Shown: positions 43,691 to 52,804, numbered from the stretch's first letter. The stretch is 64,000 nt of DNA from Aquicoccus porphyridii (GCF_008369105.1 NZ_VINQ01000001.1:1-64000), one strand, 5' to 3'. The notes: generated by a model from the sequence alone, not told the origin. A program made the numbers and translations.

Positions 43691-44006
43691 TGCGATTGAC
43701 CATCAAGGTTTGACATCTGCCGCGGCGGGGCTTCGTCCCGCCGCGGTGTGCGTCGTGCGGGCGAGGTGCCGTCCGGGTGGGTAGCGCGCGCCACATTAAC
43801 CGGAGTCCGGCCCATTTACGCCGCGTTGCGGCGGTGTACGCTTTGCAGCCGGGCAACAGCCGGGGATCACCCCCCGGTTTTTGGGCCGGAAATCGCGTTA
43901 ACCCCACCGCGCGCTGCAAAAGGGAATTCACCCGTTCCCGCGAACGCGCTATGCGTTGACGCGTTGAGACCCCCGCCGACGCGCCCGTTCGCATGAAGGA
44001 CCGAGC
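43691..44006. other. Intergenic region with the third iterated element
   Basis: About 315 bases between the dioxygenase and the LysR gene. It carries copy 3 of the CCGGCTG element (43845-43877) and a GTTAAC site around 43897. No protein frame is convincing here. The promoter of the LysR gene should lie at the right-hand side. Confidence 0.5.
43845..43877 (-). repeat. CCGGCTG iterated element, copy 3 (two units)
   Basis: Read on the minus strand it is CGGGGGGTGATCCCCGGCTG followed by TTGCCCGGCTGC. The two CCGGCTG units are 11 bases apart, and GTTAACGCG lies about 20 bases before CGGGGGG, as in copies 1 and 2. One of the three units is missing. Confidence 0.75.
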
Positions 44007-44897
44007 ATGACCCAGCTGCCCCACGTCACCTGGCTGCGCGCATTCGAGGCGGCGGCACGACACAGCTCCTTCAGCGCCGCAGCGGCCGAGCTGGCCCTCA
44101 CCCCGGCGGCGGTGAGCCAGCAGATAAGGCTTTTGGAACAGCACCTTAACGCCCGCCTGTTCCACCGTCTGCCGCGCGGGGTCGAACTCACCGATCTCGG
44201 CCAGGCCTATGCGCAGCCGATCCGCAAATCCTTTCGCGACATGCAATCGGCGACCGACGGGTTGTTCCGGGTGCCGCGCCGCAAGACCCTGCGCGTGCGC
44301 GCCTCGATCTCCTACGGGGCGCTGGTGCTGGCGCCGCAGATGATCGCCTTTCGCGCACTCAACCCCGATATCGACATCCAGCTATCCACCGCCGTCTGGT
44401 CCGACCGCATGGACGACAACGCCATCGACGTCGACATCCGCCAAGGCACCGGCGACTGGCCGGAAACGCGGATCTGGCCGCTCGGCTCGGAATGGGGCAG
44501 CGTGGTGTGTCACCCGGATTTCGCCGCCTCTTTCGAGGGCGGGCCGACCATCGCGGCGCTGGCGGCCTCCGACGTGGTTCAGGTCACCGGCTCCGAAGAC
44601 GATTGGGTTCGTCTTTCGGCGCGGTTCGACCTCGATCTGCCGGCCCCCGCGCAACGGTTCAAGGCCGACTCGTCGCTGATGGCGTTGCAGATGCTGGCCA
44701 GCGGCCAGGGCTGTGCGATCATCATGCGCCGGTTTGCACAGCGTTACCTCGACCAGGGGTTGCTGGTGTCGCCGCTGCCGTATGAATTGCCAATGGACAA
44801 GGGGTTTTACCTCGTTGCGCGGGAAGACACCAAACGCTCGGCCGAGATCGAACGGTTCCGGGCATGGCTCACGTCAACTGTCGAGGCCGGCGAATAA
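44007..44897 (+). CDS. LysR-family regulator, GcvA-like
   Basis: The 296-residue protein has the winged helix-turn-helix WLRAFEAAARHSSFSAAAAELALTPAAVSQQIRLLE and the LFHRLPRGVELTDLGQAY hinge of GcvA-type LysR proteins, followed by the effector-binding domain. GcvA-type members often control amino-acid or quaternary-amine use. It lies downstream of the dioxygenase genes on the same strand and could regulate them or the converging FMN protein gene. Confidence 0.9.
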   Translation: MTQLPHVTWLRAFEAAARHSSFSAAAAELALTPAAVSQQIRLLEQHLNARLFHRLPRGVELTDLGQAYAQPIRKSFRDMQSATDGLFRVPRRKTLRVRASISYGALVLAPQMIAFRALNPDIDIQLSTAVWSDRMDDNAIDVDIRQGTGDWPETRIWPLGSEWGSVVCHPDFAASFEGGPTIAALAASDVVQVTGSEDDWVRLSARFDLDLPAPAQRFKADSSLMALQMLASGQGCAIIMRRFAQRYLDQGLLVSPLPYELPMDKGFYLVAREDTKRSAEIERFRAWLTSTVEAGE

Positions 44898-44949
44898 CGG
44901 CTGGCTCAGGAACGGCGCGCCTGCGGGTCGCCGGGCGTTCACGGGCATG

Positions 44950-46542
44950 TCAGGCCGCGAAATCGAAGCTGTCGGCGCGGGCGCGGTCCCAATATTTGGC
45001 AAATGCGGGGTGACTTACCGTGCCGGTGCGCAATTCGCCCGGTTCAAGCCACAGGTACTGGCTCGCAGCCGAGCGCACCTCGCGGCTGTTGACCCGGATC
45101 ATCAGGTGATGCGGCGTAAAGTCCTGCGGGGTATGCAGGCCCGAGGATTCCACGGCCTCTTTCAATGCGATCATCGTGTTGCGGTGAAAATTGGCGACGC
45201 GCTGGTATTTGTCGGCCACCACCAGCGCGCGGTAACGGCCCGGGTCCTGCGAGGTCACACCGGTGGGGCACTTGCCCGAATGGCAGACCTGCGCCTGGAT
45301 GCAGCCCACCGCGAACATGAAGCCACGCGCCATGTTGCAGCCATCGGCCCCGAGCGCGAACATCCGGCACAGATCGAAGGCGCTGATCAGCTTGCCCGAC
45401 ACGATGAGCTTGATTCGGTCACGCAAGTCCATGCCCACAAGCGTGTTATGCACCAGCATCAGCCCCTCGCGGATGGGCGCGCCCTTGTGATCGGCAAACT
45501 CGGCCGGCGCCGCGCCGGTGCCGCCTTCTGCCCCGTCGATGGTGATGAAATCGGGCGCGATACCGGTGGCATCGAACGCCTTGGCCATGGCAAAAAACTC
45601 CCACGGGTGGCCGACGCAGAGCTTGATCCCGACGGGTTTTCCGCCCGAGAGATCCCGCAGTTGCGCGATGAACCGGCACAGCTCTTCCGGGGTGGTGAAC
45701 TCCGAATGGCCCGGTGGGCTGATGCAATCCTGACCCACGGCAACACCGCGCGCCTCGGCGATGGCTTCGGTCACCTTGGCGCCGGGAAGGATGCCGCCAT
45801 GGCCGGGCTTGGCGCCCTGGCTCAGCTTGATCTCGATCATCTTGACCTGATCGTCGGCGGCGGTTTCGGCGAACCTGTCGGGGTTGAAGGCTCCTTCGGA
45901 CGTGCAGCAGCCGAAATAGCCCGAGCCGATCTGCCAGATCAGATCGCCGCCATGCTTGCGATGAAACCGCGAGATCGAGCCTTCGCCGGTGGTATGGGCA
46001 AAACCGCCCAGCTTGGCCCCCCAGTTCAGCGATTCAATCGCATGGGGCGACAGCGCCCCATAGGACATGCCCGAGATATTGAGCGGTGAGGCGTCATAGG
46101 GTTGTTTGCAATCCGGCCCGCCGATCGTCACGCGGAAATCATGACTGTCCAGATGCGTGGGGGCCATGGAATGGTTGATCCACTCGTGCCCGATCTCGTT
46201 CACATTGCGCAGCGTGCCGAACGGGCGCAGCCCCTCGATACCCTTGGCGCGGCGATAGACAAGCGCGCGTTGTTCGCGCGAATAGGGGGTCTCCTCGTGG
46301 TCGCTTTCTAGGAAATACTGGCGAATCTCGGGGCGAAAATGCTCGAACAGGAAGCGCAGCCGCGCCGAGATCGGATAGTTCTTGAGCACCGCGCGCCGGG
46401 TCTGGAACAGATCGTGAAGCCCTATGATCGAGACGATCCCCGCAAGCCCCGCGAGCAGCCCCCCAAAAAAGGGCAACCAGACCGCAAGGATAATACCGGC
46501 AAGCGTGAGGGCAAGGCAGGCTATGAGCGGAATGTAACGCAA
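44950..46542 (-). CDS. FMN-binding glutamate-synthase-like protein with an N-terminal membrane helix
   Basis: The ~530-residue protein has one or two N-terminal hydrophobic helices, then the GltB-type FMN/3Fe-4S domain: NISGMSYGALSPHAIESL, GEGSISRFHRKHGGDLIWQIGSGYFG, KLSQGAKPGHGGILP, TIDGAEGGTGAAP, and CHSGKCPTGV near a Cys cluster for the 3Fe-4S centre. It lacks the glutamine amidotransferase domain, so it is not a full glutamate synthase; relatives act as dehydrogenase-like, membrane-tethered flavoproteins of uncertain substrate. The start is a TTG at 46540-46542 behind GGGAGGGGCC. Confidence 0.85.
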   Translation of the reverse strand: MRYIPLIACLALTLAGIILAVWLPFFGGLLAGLAGIVSIIGLHDLFQTRRAVLKNYPISARLRFLFEHFRPEIRQYFLESDHEETPYSREQRALVYRRAKGIEGLRPFGTLRNVNEIGHEWINHSMAPTHLDSHDFRVTIGGPDCKQPYDASPLNISGMSYGALSPHAIESLNWGAKLGGFAHTTGEGSISRFHRKHGGDLIWQIGSGYFGCCTSEGAFNPDRFAETAADDQVKMIEIKLSQGAKPGHGGILPGAKVTEAIAEARGVAVGQDCISPPGHSEFTTPEELCRFIAQLRDLSGGKPVGIKLCVGHPWEFFAMAKAFDATGIAPDFITIDGAEGGTGAAPAEFADHKGAPIREGLMLVHNTLVGMDLRDRIKLIVSGKLISAFDLCRMFALGADGCNMARGFMFAVGCIQAQVCHSGKCPTGVTSQDPGRYRALVVADKYQRVANFHRNTMIALKEAVESSGLHTPQDFTPHHLMIRVNSREVRSAASQYLWLEPGELRTGTVSHPAFAKYWDRARADSFDFAA

Positions 46543-46930
46543 CGGCCCCTCCCAAGATGACAATCACGAAATCAATTAATGCAACCAGTGCAGGGATAGG
46601 CTGGCCTTTTTTGGCATTCGGATCAAGCCCGGTGATCCGCGTGGGGGCATGCGTGGTCATCGGGGGGCGAGATGTGCCGATGCAGCCATTGGCCCTTGAT
46701 GAGGGGGCGCGAAAGCGTTTGCGTTCGTGTTTGCATATGCTATAGGCGGCGCAGATTCACTTCGTGTCTCCGTTGAAACGGGGGCGGATCGGGTCCGTTC
46801 CGGCCTCTCCGGCAGGCGGGGCTGATACGGATCTGGACAGTTCCGACAGCGGGACACCATGGAACCGACGACCCCGAGGGGCGAGGGCAAGAACCGGGCC
46901 GCGAGGCCCTGAACTTATGAGGACTAAGAC
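46543..46930. other. Gene-free region in front of acpP
   Basis: About 390 bases between the divergent FMN protein and acpP. It contains a candidate acpP promoter (46719-46746) but no convincing coding frame on either strand. The length of this upstream region is ample for regulation of both genes. Confidence 0.5.
46719..46746 (+). promoter_or_regulatory. Candidate promoter of acpP
   Basis: TTGCGT (46719-46724) and TATAGG (46741-46746) are separated by 16 bases and lie about 185 bases before acpP. This is a fair sigma-70 type match. Confidence 0.4.
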
Positions 46931-47164
46931 ATGAGCGACGTCGCTGACCGCGTGAAGAAAATCGTTGTGGAGCACCTTGGGGTGGAAGAGGACAAGGTTG
47001 TCGAGAACGCTTCGTTCATTGACGATCTTGGTGCTGACAGCCTCGACACGGTCGAGCTGGTCATGGCCTTCGAGGAAGAGTTCGGGATCGAGATTCCGGA
47101 TGACGCCGCCGAGACCATCCAGACCTTTGGCGATGCGGTGAAGTTCATTTCCGACGCCGCCTGA
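46931..47164 (+). CDS. acpP: Acyl carrier protein
   Basis: The 77-residue acidic helical protein carries the 4'-phosphopantetheine attachment site Ser in [18 protein letters not shown]. It begins [23 protein letters not shown] and ends in the usual four-helix pattern. It shuttles fatty-acyl intermediates between FabD, FabG, FabF and others. Codon use is less GC-rich than neighbours, typical of very highly expressed genes. A terminator follows. Confidence 0.98.
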   Translation: MSDVADRVKKIVVEHLGVEEDKVVENASFIDDLGADSLDTVELVMAFEEEFGIEIPDDAAETIQTFGDAVKFISDAA

Positions 47165-47188
47165 TCCATTATCGGACAGATCGACAAT

Positions 47189-47221
47189 AAGGGCCCCTGC
47201 CGGATCGGTGGGGGCTTTTTC
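47189..47221 (+). terminator. Terminator after acpP
   Basis: AAGGGCCCCTGCCG pairs with CGGTGGGGGCTTTTT, leaving small mismatches, and ends in a five-T tract. It would separate the abundant acpP transcript from the HisA-like gene. Confidence 0.75.
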
Positions 47222-47360
47222 ATATCCTCTCGCCCGCAAGACCAGGCAGGCGGGCGGTTTCGGACGGCAATTGGTCGATTCGAAGCGAGTGGCCAAATGT
47301 GTTAGGTTTAAGGTCGGGCGAAGCTTGCACGCCCAGGCATTAATCCCGAGGACACCCGCC

Positions 47361-48104
47361 ATGATCATTTACCCCACGATGGAACTTCAGGACGGCAAAT
47401 GCGTCACGCTGCACCGCGGGCGTCTCGAAGAGCCGGCCATTTACCATGTCGATCCGGTCGAAACGGCGATCGGCTGGAGCGAGACCGGGGCGGAGTGGAT
47501 TCATGTGACCGATTTCGATGCCGTGGCGGGCAACGGCAACAATGATGCGCTGATCGAAGAGATCATCTTGCGCGCGCACGCGCCGGTGCAACTGGCCGGG
47601 GGATTCCGGTCGCGTGAGCGGGTCGAAAGCTGGATCGACCGCGGGGCCGGGCGGATCGTGCTGGGAACGCTGCCGACGCGCGATCCCGATACGGTCAAGT
47701 TCCTGGCGGATCGACACCCGGACCAGATCGTTCTGGCGGTGGATATCCGCGAGGGAAAGCTGATGACTGATGGCTGGACCACGCCGTCGGCGATTGCGCC
47801 CGAGGATTTCCTCGCGTCTTATGCATCAAGTCCGCTGGCCGGTATTCTGATCACCGATATCGACAGCGATATAGACGAACCCGATGCGAGCCTTGGCGTG
47901 CTGACCGGTCTGGCCGGGCAGACGCGGCATCCGGTCATTGCCAGCGGTATCGTGCGTGGGCTCGACGATATCTCGCGGTTGAAATACGTGCCCAACATTG
48001 CCGGGGCCCTGGTCGGTCGGGCGCTTTTCGCGCGCGATGTCGATCTGGCCGAGGTGCTCGACATTGCGAAACCGGAGCCTGGCGAAACGGCTCGGTTCAT
48101 CTGA
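47361..48104 (+). CDS. HisA-like paralog with an Asp-to-Glu change at the first catalytic position
   Basis: The 247-residue TIM barrel is recognisably HisA/HisF-like: GAEWIHVTDFDAVAG, LAGGFRSRERVESWIDRGAGRIVLG, ITDIDSDIDEPDASLG, and the phosphate loops ASGIVRGLDDISRL and GALVGRALF. In canonical HisA the opening is A-I-D-L-K-D-G with catalytic Asp8; here it reads PTMELQDGKCV, so Glu replaces that Asp. The second catalytic Asp position (ITDID) is kept. No other his gene is near. It is probably not the housekeeping isomerase and may have a different ProFAR-like substrate. The ATG at 47361 follows GAGGAC. Confidence 0.8.
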   Translation: MIIYPTMELQDGKCVTLHRGRLEEPAIYHVDPVETAIGWSETGAEWIHVTDFDAVAGNGNNDALIEEIILRAHAPVQLAGGFRSRERVESWIDRGAGRIVLGTLPTRDPDTVKFLADRHPDQIVLAVDIREGKLMTDGWTTPSAIAPEDFLASYASSPLAGILITDIDSDIDEPDASLGVLTGLAGQTRHPVIASGIVRGLDDISRLKYVPNIAGALVGRALFARDVDLAEVLDIAKPEPGETARFI

Positions 48105-48208
48105 CGCGCGCGGCGGCGAATTCTGCCAAGGCGGGCCGTGGCTCTTGCCGAGATTGTTCAAGCCGCGTAAACAGCGGCGAATGAATTCGTTTGAGGAAGG
48201 GCAGTCTC

Positions 48209-49465
48209 ATGCGTCGAGTGGTTGTCACCGGATTGGGGCTTGTCACCCCGCTGGCGTCGGGGGTCGAGGAAAGCTGGAGTCGTATTCTGGCCGGGCAATC
48301 GGGGGCGGGCAAGATCACCGCATTCGATACGTCGCGTGTGACCACCGATTATGCCTGCGAGGTCAGGCATGGTGACGGCAGCGACGGCACGTTCAACGGC
48401 GATGCCTATTGCGAGGCCAAGGAGCGGCGCAAGATCGACGATTTCATCCTTTACGGGATCGCCGCCGCGGACCAGGCCGTGAGGGATGCCGGGTGGATGC
48501 CCGAGGACGAGGATAGTCGCCTGCGCACCGGCGTCATGATCGGATCGGGCATCGGCGGGTTGAAAAGCATCGAGGCGACGACCCTTCTGATGGCCGAGAA
48601 GGGGCCACGGCGGGTATCGCCTTTCTTCATTCCCGGGGCGTTGATCAACCTGATTTCGGGTCAGGTAAGCATCCGTTACGGCTTCAAGGGACCGAACCAT
48701 GCGGTGGTGACGGCCTGTTCGACCGGCGCGCACGCGATCGGGGACGCGACGCGGTTGATCAAGTACGGTGATGCCGACGTGATGATTGCGGGCGGGGCCG
48801 AGGCGGCGATCTGTGAGATCGGGATTGCCGGGTTCAATGCCTGCAAGGCGCTGTCGACCAAGCGCAGCGATGATCCGGCGGCGGCGAGCCGCCCCTATGA
48901 TGCCGACCGCGACGGGTTCGTGATGGGCGAGGGTGCGGGGGTTGTCGTGCTGGAGGAATACGAGCATGCCAAGGCACGCGGCGCGACCATCTATGCCGAA
49001 GTCGCAGGCTATGGCCTGTCGGGTGATGCCTATCACATCACCGCGCCGAGCGAGGATGGCGATGGCGGGTTCCGCTCGATGACGGCGGCGCTCAAGGATG
49101 CGGGGCTTGAACCCTCGGCACTCGACTATATCAATGCGCATGGCACCTCGACCATGGCCGATGTGATCGAACTGGCCGCGGTTGAGCGCCTGTTGGGCGA
49201 AGCGGTGGGGAAGGTCACGATGTCATCGACCAAGTCGATGACCGGGCATCTTCTGGGGGCGGCCGGCGCGATCGAGGCGATCTTCTCGATCCTTGCCATT
49301 CGCGACCAGGTGGCACCGCCCACCATCAACTTGGACAATCCGGCGGTGGAAACATCCATTGACCTGGCGCCCAATGCCAAACGTGAGCGCGAGATCTCCG
49401 TGGCGCTATCCAACAGTTTCGGGTTCGGCGGCACCAACGCCAGCGTGATCTTCAGAAAGGTCTGA
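48209..49465 (+). CDS. fabF: 3-oxoacyl-ACP synthase II
   Basis: The 418-residue condensing enzyme extends acyl-ACP by two carbons. The catalytic triad is present: Cys in VTACSTGAHAIGDA, first His in INAHGTSTM, second His in TGHLLGAAGAIEAIF. The N-terminus RRVVVTGLGLVTPL and C-terminal NSFGFGGTNASVIF are diagnostic. The ATG at 48209 follows TGAGGAAGGG. mltG starts four bases after the stop. Confidence 0.97.
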   Translation: MRRVVVTGLGLVTPLASGVEESWSRILAGQSGAGKITAFDTSRVTTDYACEVRHGDGSDGTFNGDAYCEAKERRKIDDFILYGIAAADQAVRDAGWMPEDEDSRLRTGVMIGSGIGGLKSIEATTLLMAEKGPRRVSPFFIPGALINLISGQVSIRYGFKGPNHAVVTACSTGAHAIGDATRLIKYGDADVMIAGGAEAAICEIGIAGFNACKALSTKRSDDPAAASRPYDADRDGFVMGEGAGVVVLEEYEHAKARGATIYAEVAGYGLSGDAYHITAPSEDGDGGFRSMTAALKDAGLEPSALDYINAHGTSTMADVIELAAVERLLGEAVGKVTMSSTKSMTGHLLGAAGAIEAIFSILAIRDQVAPPTINLDNPAVETSIDLAPNAKREREISVALSNSFGFGGTNASVIFRKV

Positions 49466-49469
49466 TCTC

Positions 49470-50624
49470 ATGTGGCGACATATCGCCTCGAACGCGATTA
49501 CACTCTTGATCGTGGGGATTTTCCTGCTGGGCGGTGTGATCCTGTGGGGACAGAACCAATATGTGGCCGAGGGGCCATTGGATGAGCGGATCTGTCTGCG
49601 GGTCGAGCGGGGCAGCAATGTCACCCGCGTGTCGCACACATTGGAGGACGAGGGTGCAATCACGTCGGGTACGATCTTTCGACTGGGAATGGATTATGCC
49701 GACAAGACCGCGCAGCTCAAGGCGGGGAGTTTTCTGGTGCCCGAGGGGGCGTCGATGGCCGAGATCGCCGATATCATCACTCGTGGTGGGGCATCGACCT
49801 GTGGCACCGAGGTGGTCTACCGGATCGGGGTGACGCAAGCGACGGTGCAGGTGCGCGAGCTCGATCCCGCGACCAGCCGTTTCGTGGAACAGGCCAGCTT
49901 TGACCCTTCGGCAGACGAGCCGCCTGCGCAGTTCGTCGAGATGCATGCACGCCCCGATACGCGCTATCGCGTGGCGCTGGCCGAAGGGGTGACAAGCTGG
50001 CAGGTGGTGGATGTGCTGGGGCGGGTCGATGTGCTGGAGGGCGAGATCGACAAGATTCCGGCCGAGGGCAGCCTTGCGCCCGACAGTTACGAGGTACAGG
50101 TCGGCGATGAGCGTGCCGATCTGATTGCGCGGATGACGGCCGCGCAGGAAGAGATCCTGACTGCTGCCTGGCAGAACCGGGTTGAGGGATTGCCGATCGA
50201 GACGCCCGAAGAGGCGCTGATCCTGGCGTCGATCATCGAGAAGGAGACCGGGGTGCCGGAGGAGCGCCGCCAGGTGGCGAGCGTGTTCGTCAACCGGCTC
50301 AACCGGGGCATGCGGCTTCAAACCGACCCGACGGTGATTTATGGTCTCACCGAGGGGCAGGGCGTGCTGGGTCGCGGCTTGCGGCAAAGCGAGCTGCGCG
50401 CCGAGACGCCATGGAACACCTATGTGATCGAAGGTTTGCCGCCGACACCGATTGCCAATCCGGGCCGGGCGAGCATTGAGGCGGCGCTGAACCCGGATCA
50501 GACGAATTATGTCTTTTTCGTTGCTGATGGCTCGGGCGGTCATGCCTTTGCCGAGACGCTCGAAGAGCATAACGCGAATGTCCGCAGGTGGCGCGAGATC
50601 GAGGCGCAGCGCAATTCGGACTGA
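49470..50624 (+). CDS. mltG: Endolytic transglycosylase MltG
   Basis: The 384-residue inner-membrane lytic transglycosylase releases nascent glycan strands from the membrane. One N-terminal helix (about residues 8-28, ITLLIVGIFLLGGVIL) anchors the LysM-like and YceG domains. The catalytic Glu is in LASIIEKETGVPEERRQVASVFVNRL, and QTDPTVIYGL and the C-terminal YVFFVADGSGGHAFAETLEEHN are family hallmarks. fabF-mltG adjacency is common in alphaproteobacteria. Confidence 0.95.
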   Translation: MWRHIASNAITLLIVGIFLLGGVILWGQNQYVAEGPLDERICLRVERGSNVTRVSHTLEDEGAITSGTIFRLGMDYADKTAQLKAGSFLVPEGASMAEIADIITRGGASTCGTEVVYRIGVTQATVQVRELDPATSRFVEQASFDPSADEPPAQFVEMHARPDTRYRVALAEGVTSWQVVDVLGRVDVLEGEIDKIPAEGSLAPDSYEVQVGDERADLIARMTAAQEEILTAAWQNRVEGLPIETPEEALILASIIEKETGVPEERRQVASVFVNRLNRGMRLQTDPTVIYGLTEGQGVLGRGLRQSELRAETPWNTYVIEGLPPTPIANPGRASIEAALNPDQTNYVFFVADGSGGHAFAETLEEHNANVRRWREIEAQRNSD

Positions 50625-50916
50625 TCCCGGCACGGGCAGGCCCGCGCAAAAGAATGCGATTCTGCCCGCGCATCAGGATTGCGCGAGCGCTCGAACAGTA
50701 GCTGGCGCGCTGGCGTGGAACCTTGATCAGATGATTGTTGCGCGGGTTCAGGGGCTTGCCTCGTGATTTGCGATTGTCATGCCGCTGTTGCATCATCGGA
50801 TTATCCCTTGGGCGACGACCCGATATCGTGGGGCTTGCAGGGTTCCTTCCACGATATATAGTGGATGTATTGACAGGGGCGGATGGCAACGCCCGCAGAG
50901 TTCGGGCGGTAAGGAC

Positions 50917-51501
50917 ATGGATGGAGATTTCAGAAGCGAATTCGTGAGGCAACCCGGCGCGCTCAAGCAGTTTCCGGCGCTGGTGCTGAATGCCGACTAT
51001 CGGCCCTTGTCCTATTATCCGCTGAGCCTCTGGCCGTGGCAGGAGGCGGTCAAGGCGGCCTGGCTGGACCGGGTGGATATCGTGGCGGAATATGACCATG
51101 TGGTCCGGTCGCCCAGTATCGAGATCAGGGTGCCCTCGGTCGTGGTTCTGAAAGATTACATCAAACCAATGAAGCGCGTGGCCTTCACGCGCTTCAATCT
51201 TTTTCTGCGGGATGAATTCTGCTGTCAGTATTGCGGGGCAAAGGGCGACCTGACCTTTGATCACGTCGTGCCGCGCGCCGCGGGCGGGGTGACCAGTTGG
51301 GAAAACGTCGTCGCGGCCTGTAGCAGTTGCAATCTCAGGAAGGGGTCGAAAAGCCTGCGCCAGGCGCGGATGAGCCTGCAAAAGCCGCCGCGTATGCCCG
51401 GCGCCGAAGAATTGCGCAATCTGGGCCGAAAGTTTCCGCCCGGCCACCTGCATGAAAGCTGGCTGGATTTCCTTTACTGGGATGCCGAACTGGACGCCTG
51501 A
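50917..51501 (+). CDS. HNH endonuclease family protein
   Basis: The 194-residue protein has a conserved N-terminal region (PALVLNADYRPLSYYPLSLWPWQEAVKAAWLDRVDIV) followed by an HNH nuclease: CQYCGAKGDLTFDHVVPRAAGG and CSSCNLRKGSK (two zinc Cys pairs, catalytic His-Val-Val). Such proteins are a standard single-copy family in Rhodobacterales and other bacteria, not obviously tied to a mobile element. GTAAGGAC precedes the ATG at 50917. Confidence 0.88.
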   Translation: MDGDFRSEFVRQPGALKQFPALVLNADYRPLSYYPLSLWPWQEAVKAAWLDRVDIVAEYDHVVRSPSIEIRVPSVVVLKDYIKPMKRVAFTRFNLFLRDEFCCQYCGAKGDLTFDHVVPRAAGGVTSWENVVAACSSCNLRKGSKSLRQARMSLQKPPRMPGAEELRNLGRKFPPGHLHESWLDFLYWDAELDA

Positions 51502-51527
51502 GCCTTTATTGGGCGGGGAAAGCGGCC

Positions 51528-52652
51528 TCAGCCGTTCACCGCGTTATCCTCGTCCTCGGCTGTTATGAACGTAATGTCGCCCGCAACCCCGAGTGCCCGG
51601 ATTGCGCCGACCAGCTCGTTCATCGCCGCCTCGCCCTCTTTCGGTTTGACGCGACCGGTCTCGTCGATTTCCTCCTGCAAGGTTTCGGCCATGCGCTTGG
51701 GGATATTGGCAAGGATGAATTCGGCGGTGTCGGCCAGATCGCCACCCGCGGTGCGCGCATGGGCCAGCGCCATGACAAGGCGCGGCTGCTCGATCTCGCG
51801 GACGGTGCGCGGGATGTCGACCGGGGCGACCCGGGCGGGGATATGGGCAAAGGTGAAGATCGCCTTGCGCAGCTTTTGCGAGAATACCGCGTCATCCTCG
51901 TCCAGTCCGGTCAGCACCTCGTCACGGGTGTCGGCCGGTGAAATGTTGAGAATCGCGCCCAGCCGCGCCACCGGGTCCTCGTCGAAGGCGAGGGTGGGCC
52001 GGGTCTGGAACTCGGCGGCGAGCGAGAGGCCGATGCGGTCGACGGTATCGGGCCGGACATTGCCGGTGAGGGTGATCGCATAGGTGATGCGGCGTGCCTG
52101 AGCGCCCGGCAGACGGTGGAGAAGCTCGGCCGCCGTGGCAACGGGAAGCTTCGACAGGAGAACGGCCGAAACTTCGGTGCTCTCGCGGGTCAGGATGGGA
52201 AGCAGCGCACCGATCTCCTGTGCCCGGATCAGGGCCCAGGGGTCGCCGATCTGGCGCACCCCGGCTTCCTTGCGCAGGCGCGCGGCGGTCTGGGGCGAGA
52301 TCCGGCCGTCGAGCGCGGTCAGCGCCCCGGCCAGATCGCCGGGAAAGATCAATCCCATCCGGTCAAGCTCATCCGCGAATTCGGTGATGACCGCGGCCAG
52401 CGTGTCACGATCGACATAGCGCATCGCGCCGATTTGCTGGGTCAAGGCGGATTGCAGATCGTCAGGCAACGCGGCGATCGGGATATCCGCGCCTTCCTGT
52501 ATCAGGAATCTCACGATGATCGCGGCCTTTTGCCGTCGCGTTAGCAGCGGGGCCGTCGGCTTCACGGGGCGTGAGGTTCGACCAAGAGAATCGGACCCGG
52601 CCCCGGTCGCGGGACCCGGCGGGGCAAGCGGTGTCAGATCGGTCATCGGCAT
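51528..52652 (-). CDS. fliG: FliG-like flagellar motor switch protein, divergent and isolated
   Basis: The 374-residue protein has a Pro-rich N-terminus, then LLTRRQKAAIIVRFLIQEG and FliG middle/C-terminal armadillo repeats (LHRLPGAQARRITYAITL; AAEFQTRPTLAFDEDPVARLGAILN; FTFAHIPARVAPVDIPRTVREIEQPRLVMALAHA). It would form the rotor switch that contacts MotA. The charged C-terminal helix motif is weaker than in enteric FliG. There are no other flagellar genes in the window; a separate FliG location is known in some Rhodobacterales. Start uncertain by two codons (Met at 52650 or 52644). Confidence 0.8.
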   Translation of the reverse strand: MPMTDLTPLAPPGPATGAGSDSLGRTSRPVKPTAPLLTRRQKAAIIVRFLIQEGADIPIAALPDDLQSALTQQIGAMRYVDRDTLAAVITEFADELDRMGLIFPGDLAGALTALDGRISPQTAARLRKEAGVRQIGDPWALIRAQEIGALLPILTRESTEVSAVLLSKLPVATAAELLHRLPGAQARRITYAITLTGNVRPDTVDRIGLSLAAEFQTRPTLAFDEDPVARLGAILNISPADTRDEVLTGLDEDDAVFSQKLRKAIFTFAHIPARVAPVDIPRTVREIEQPRLVMALAHARTAGGDLADTAEFILANIPKRMAETLQEEIDETGRVKPKEGEAAMNELVGAIRALGVAGDITFITAEDEDNAVNG

Positions 52653-52804
52653 ATCACGGTCCGCTGCGGTCGCATCATCCGTGAGATTAGGGGCGAACCG
52701 GTAAAGAAATGCTGAAACGCCAGCGGTTTCACGGCGCGCTGACGGTTCTATGCACGACGATTCACAAGCCTACCCAAGGGGCGGTCTTGAAATCGGGCGC
52801 CTGG

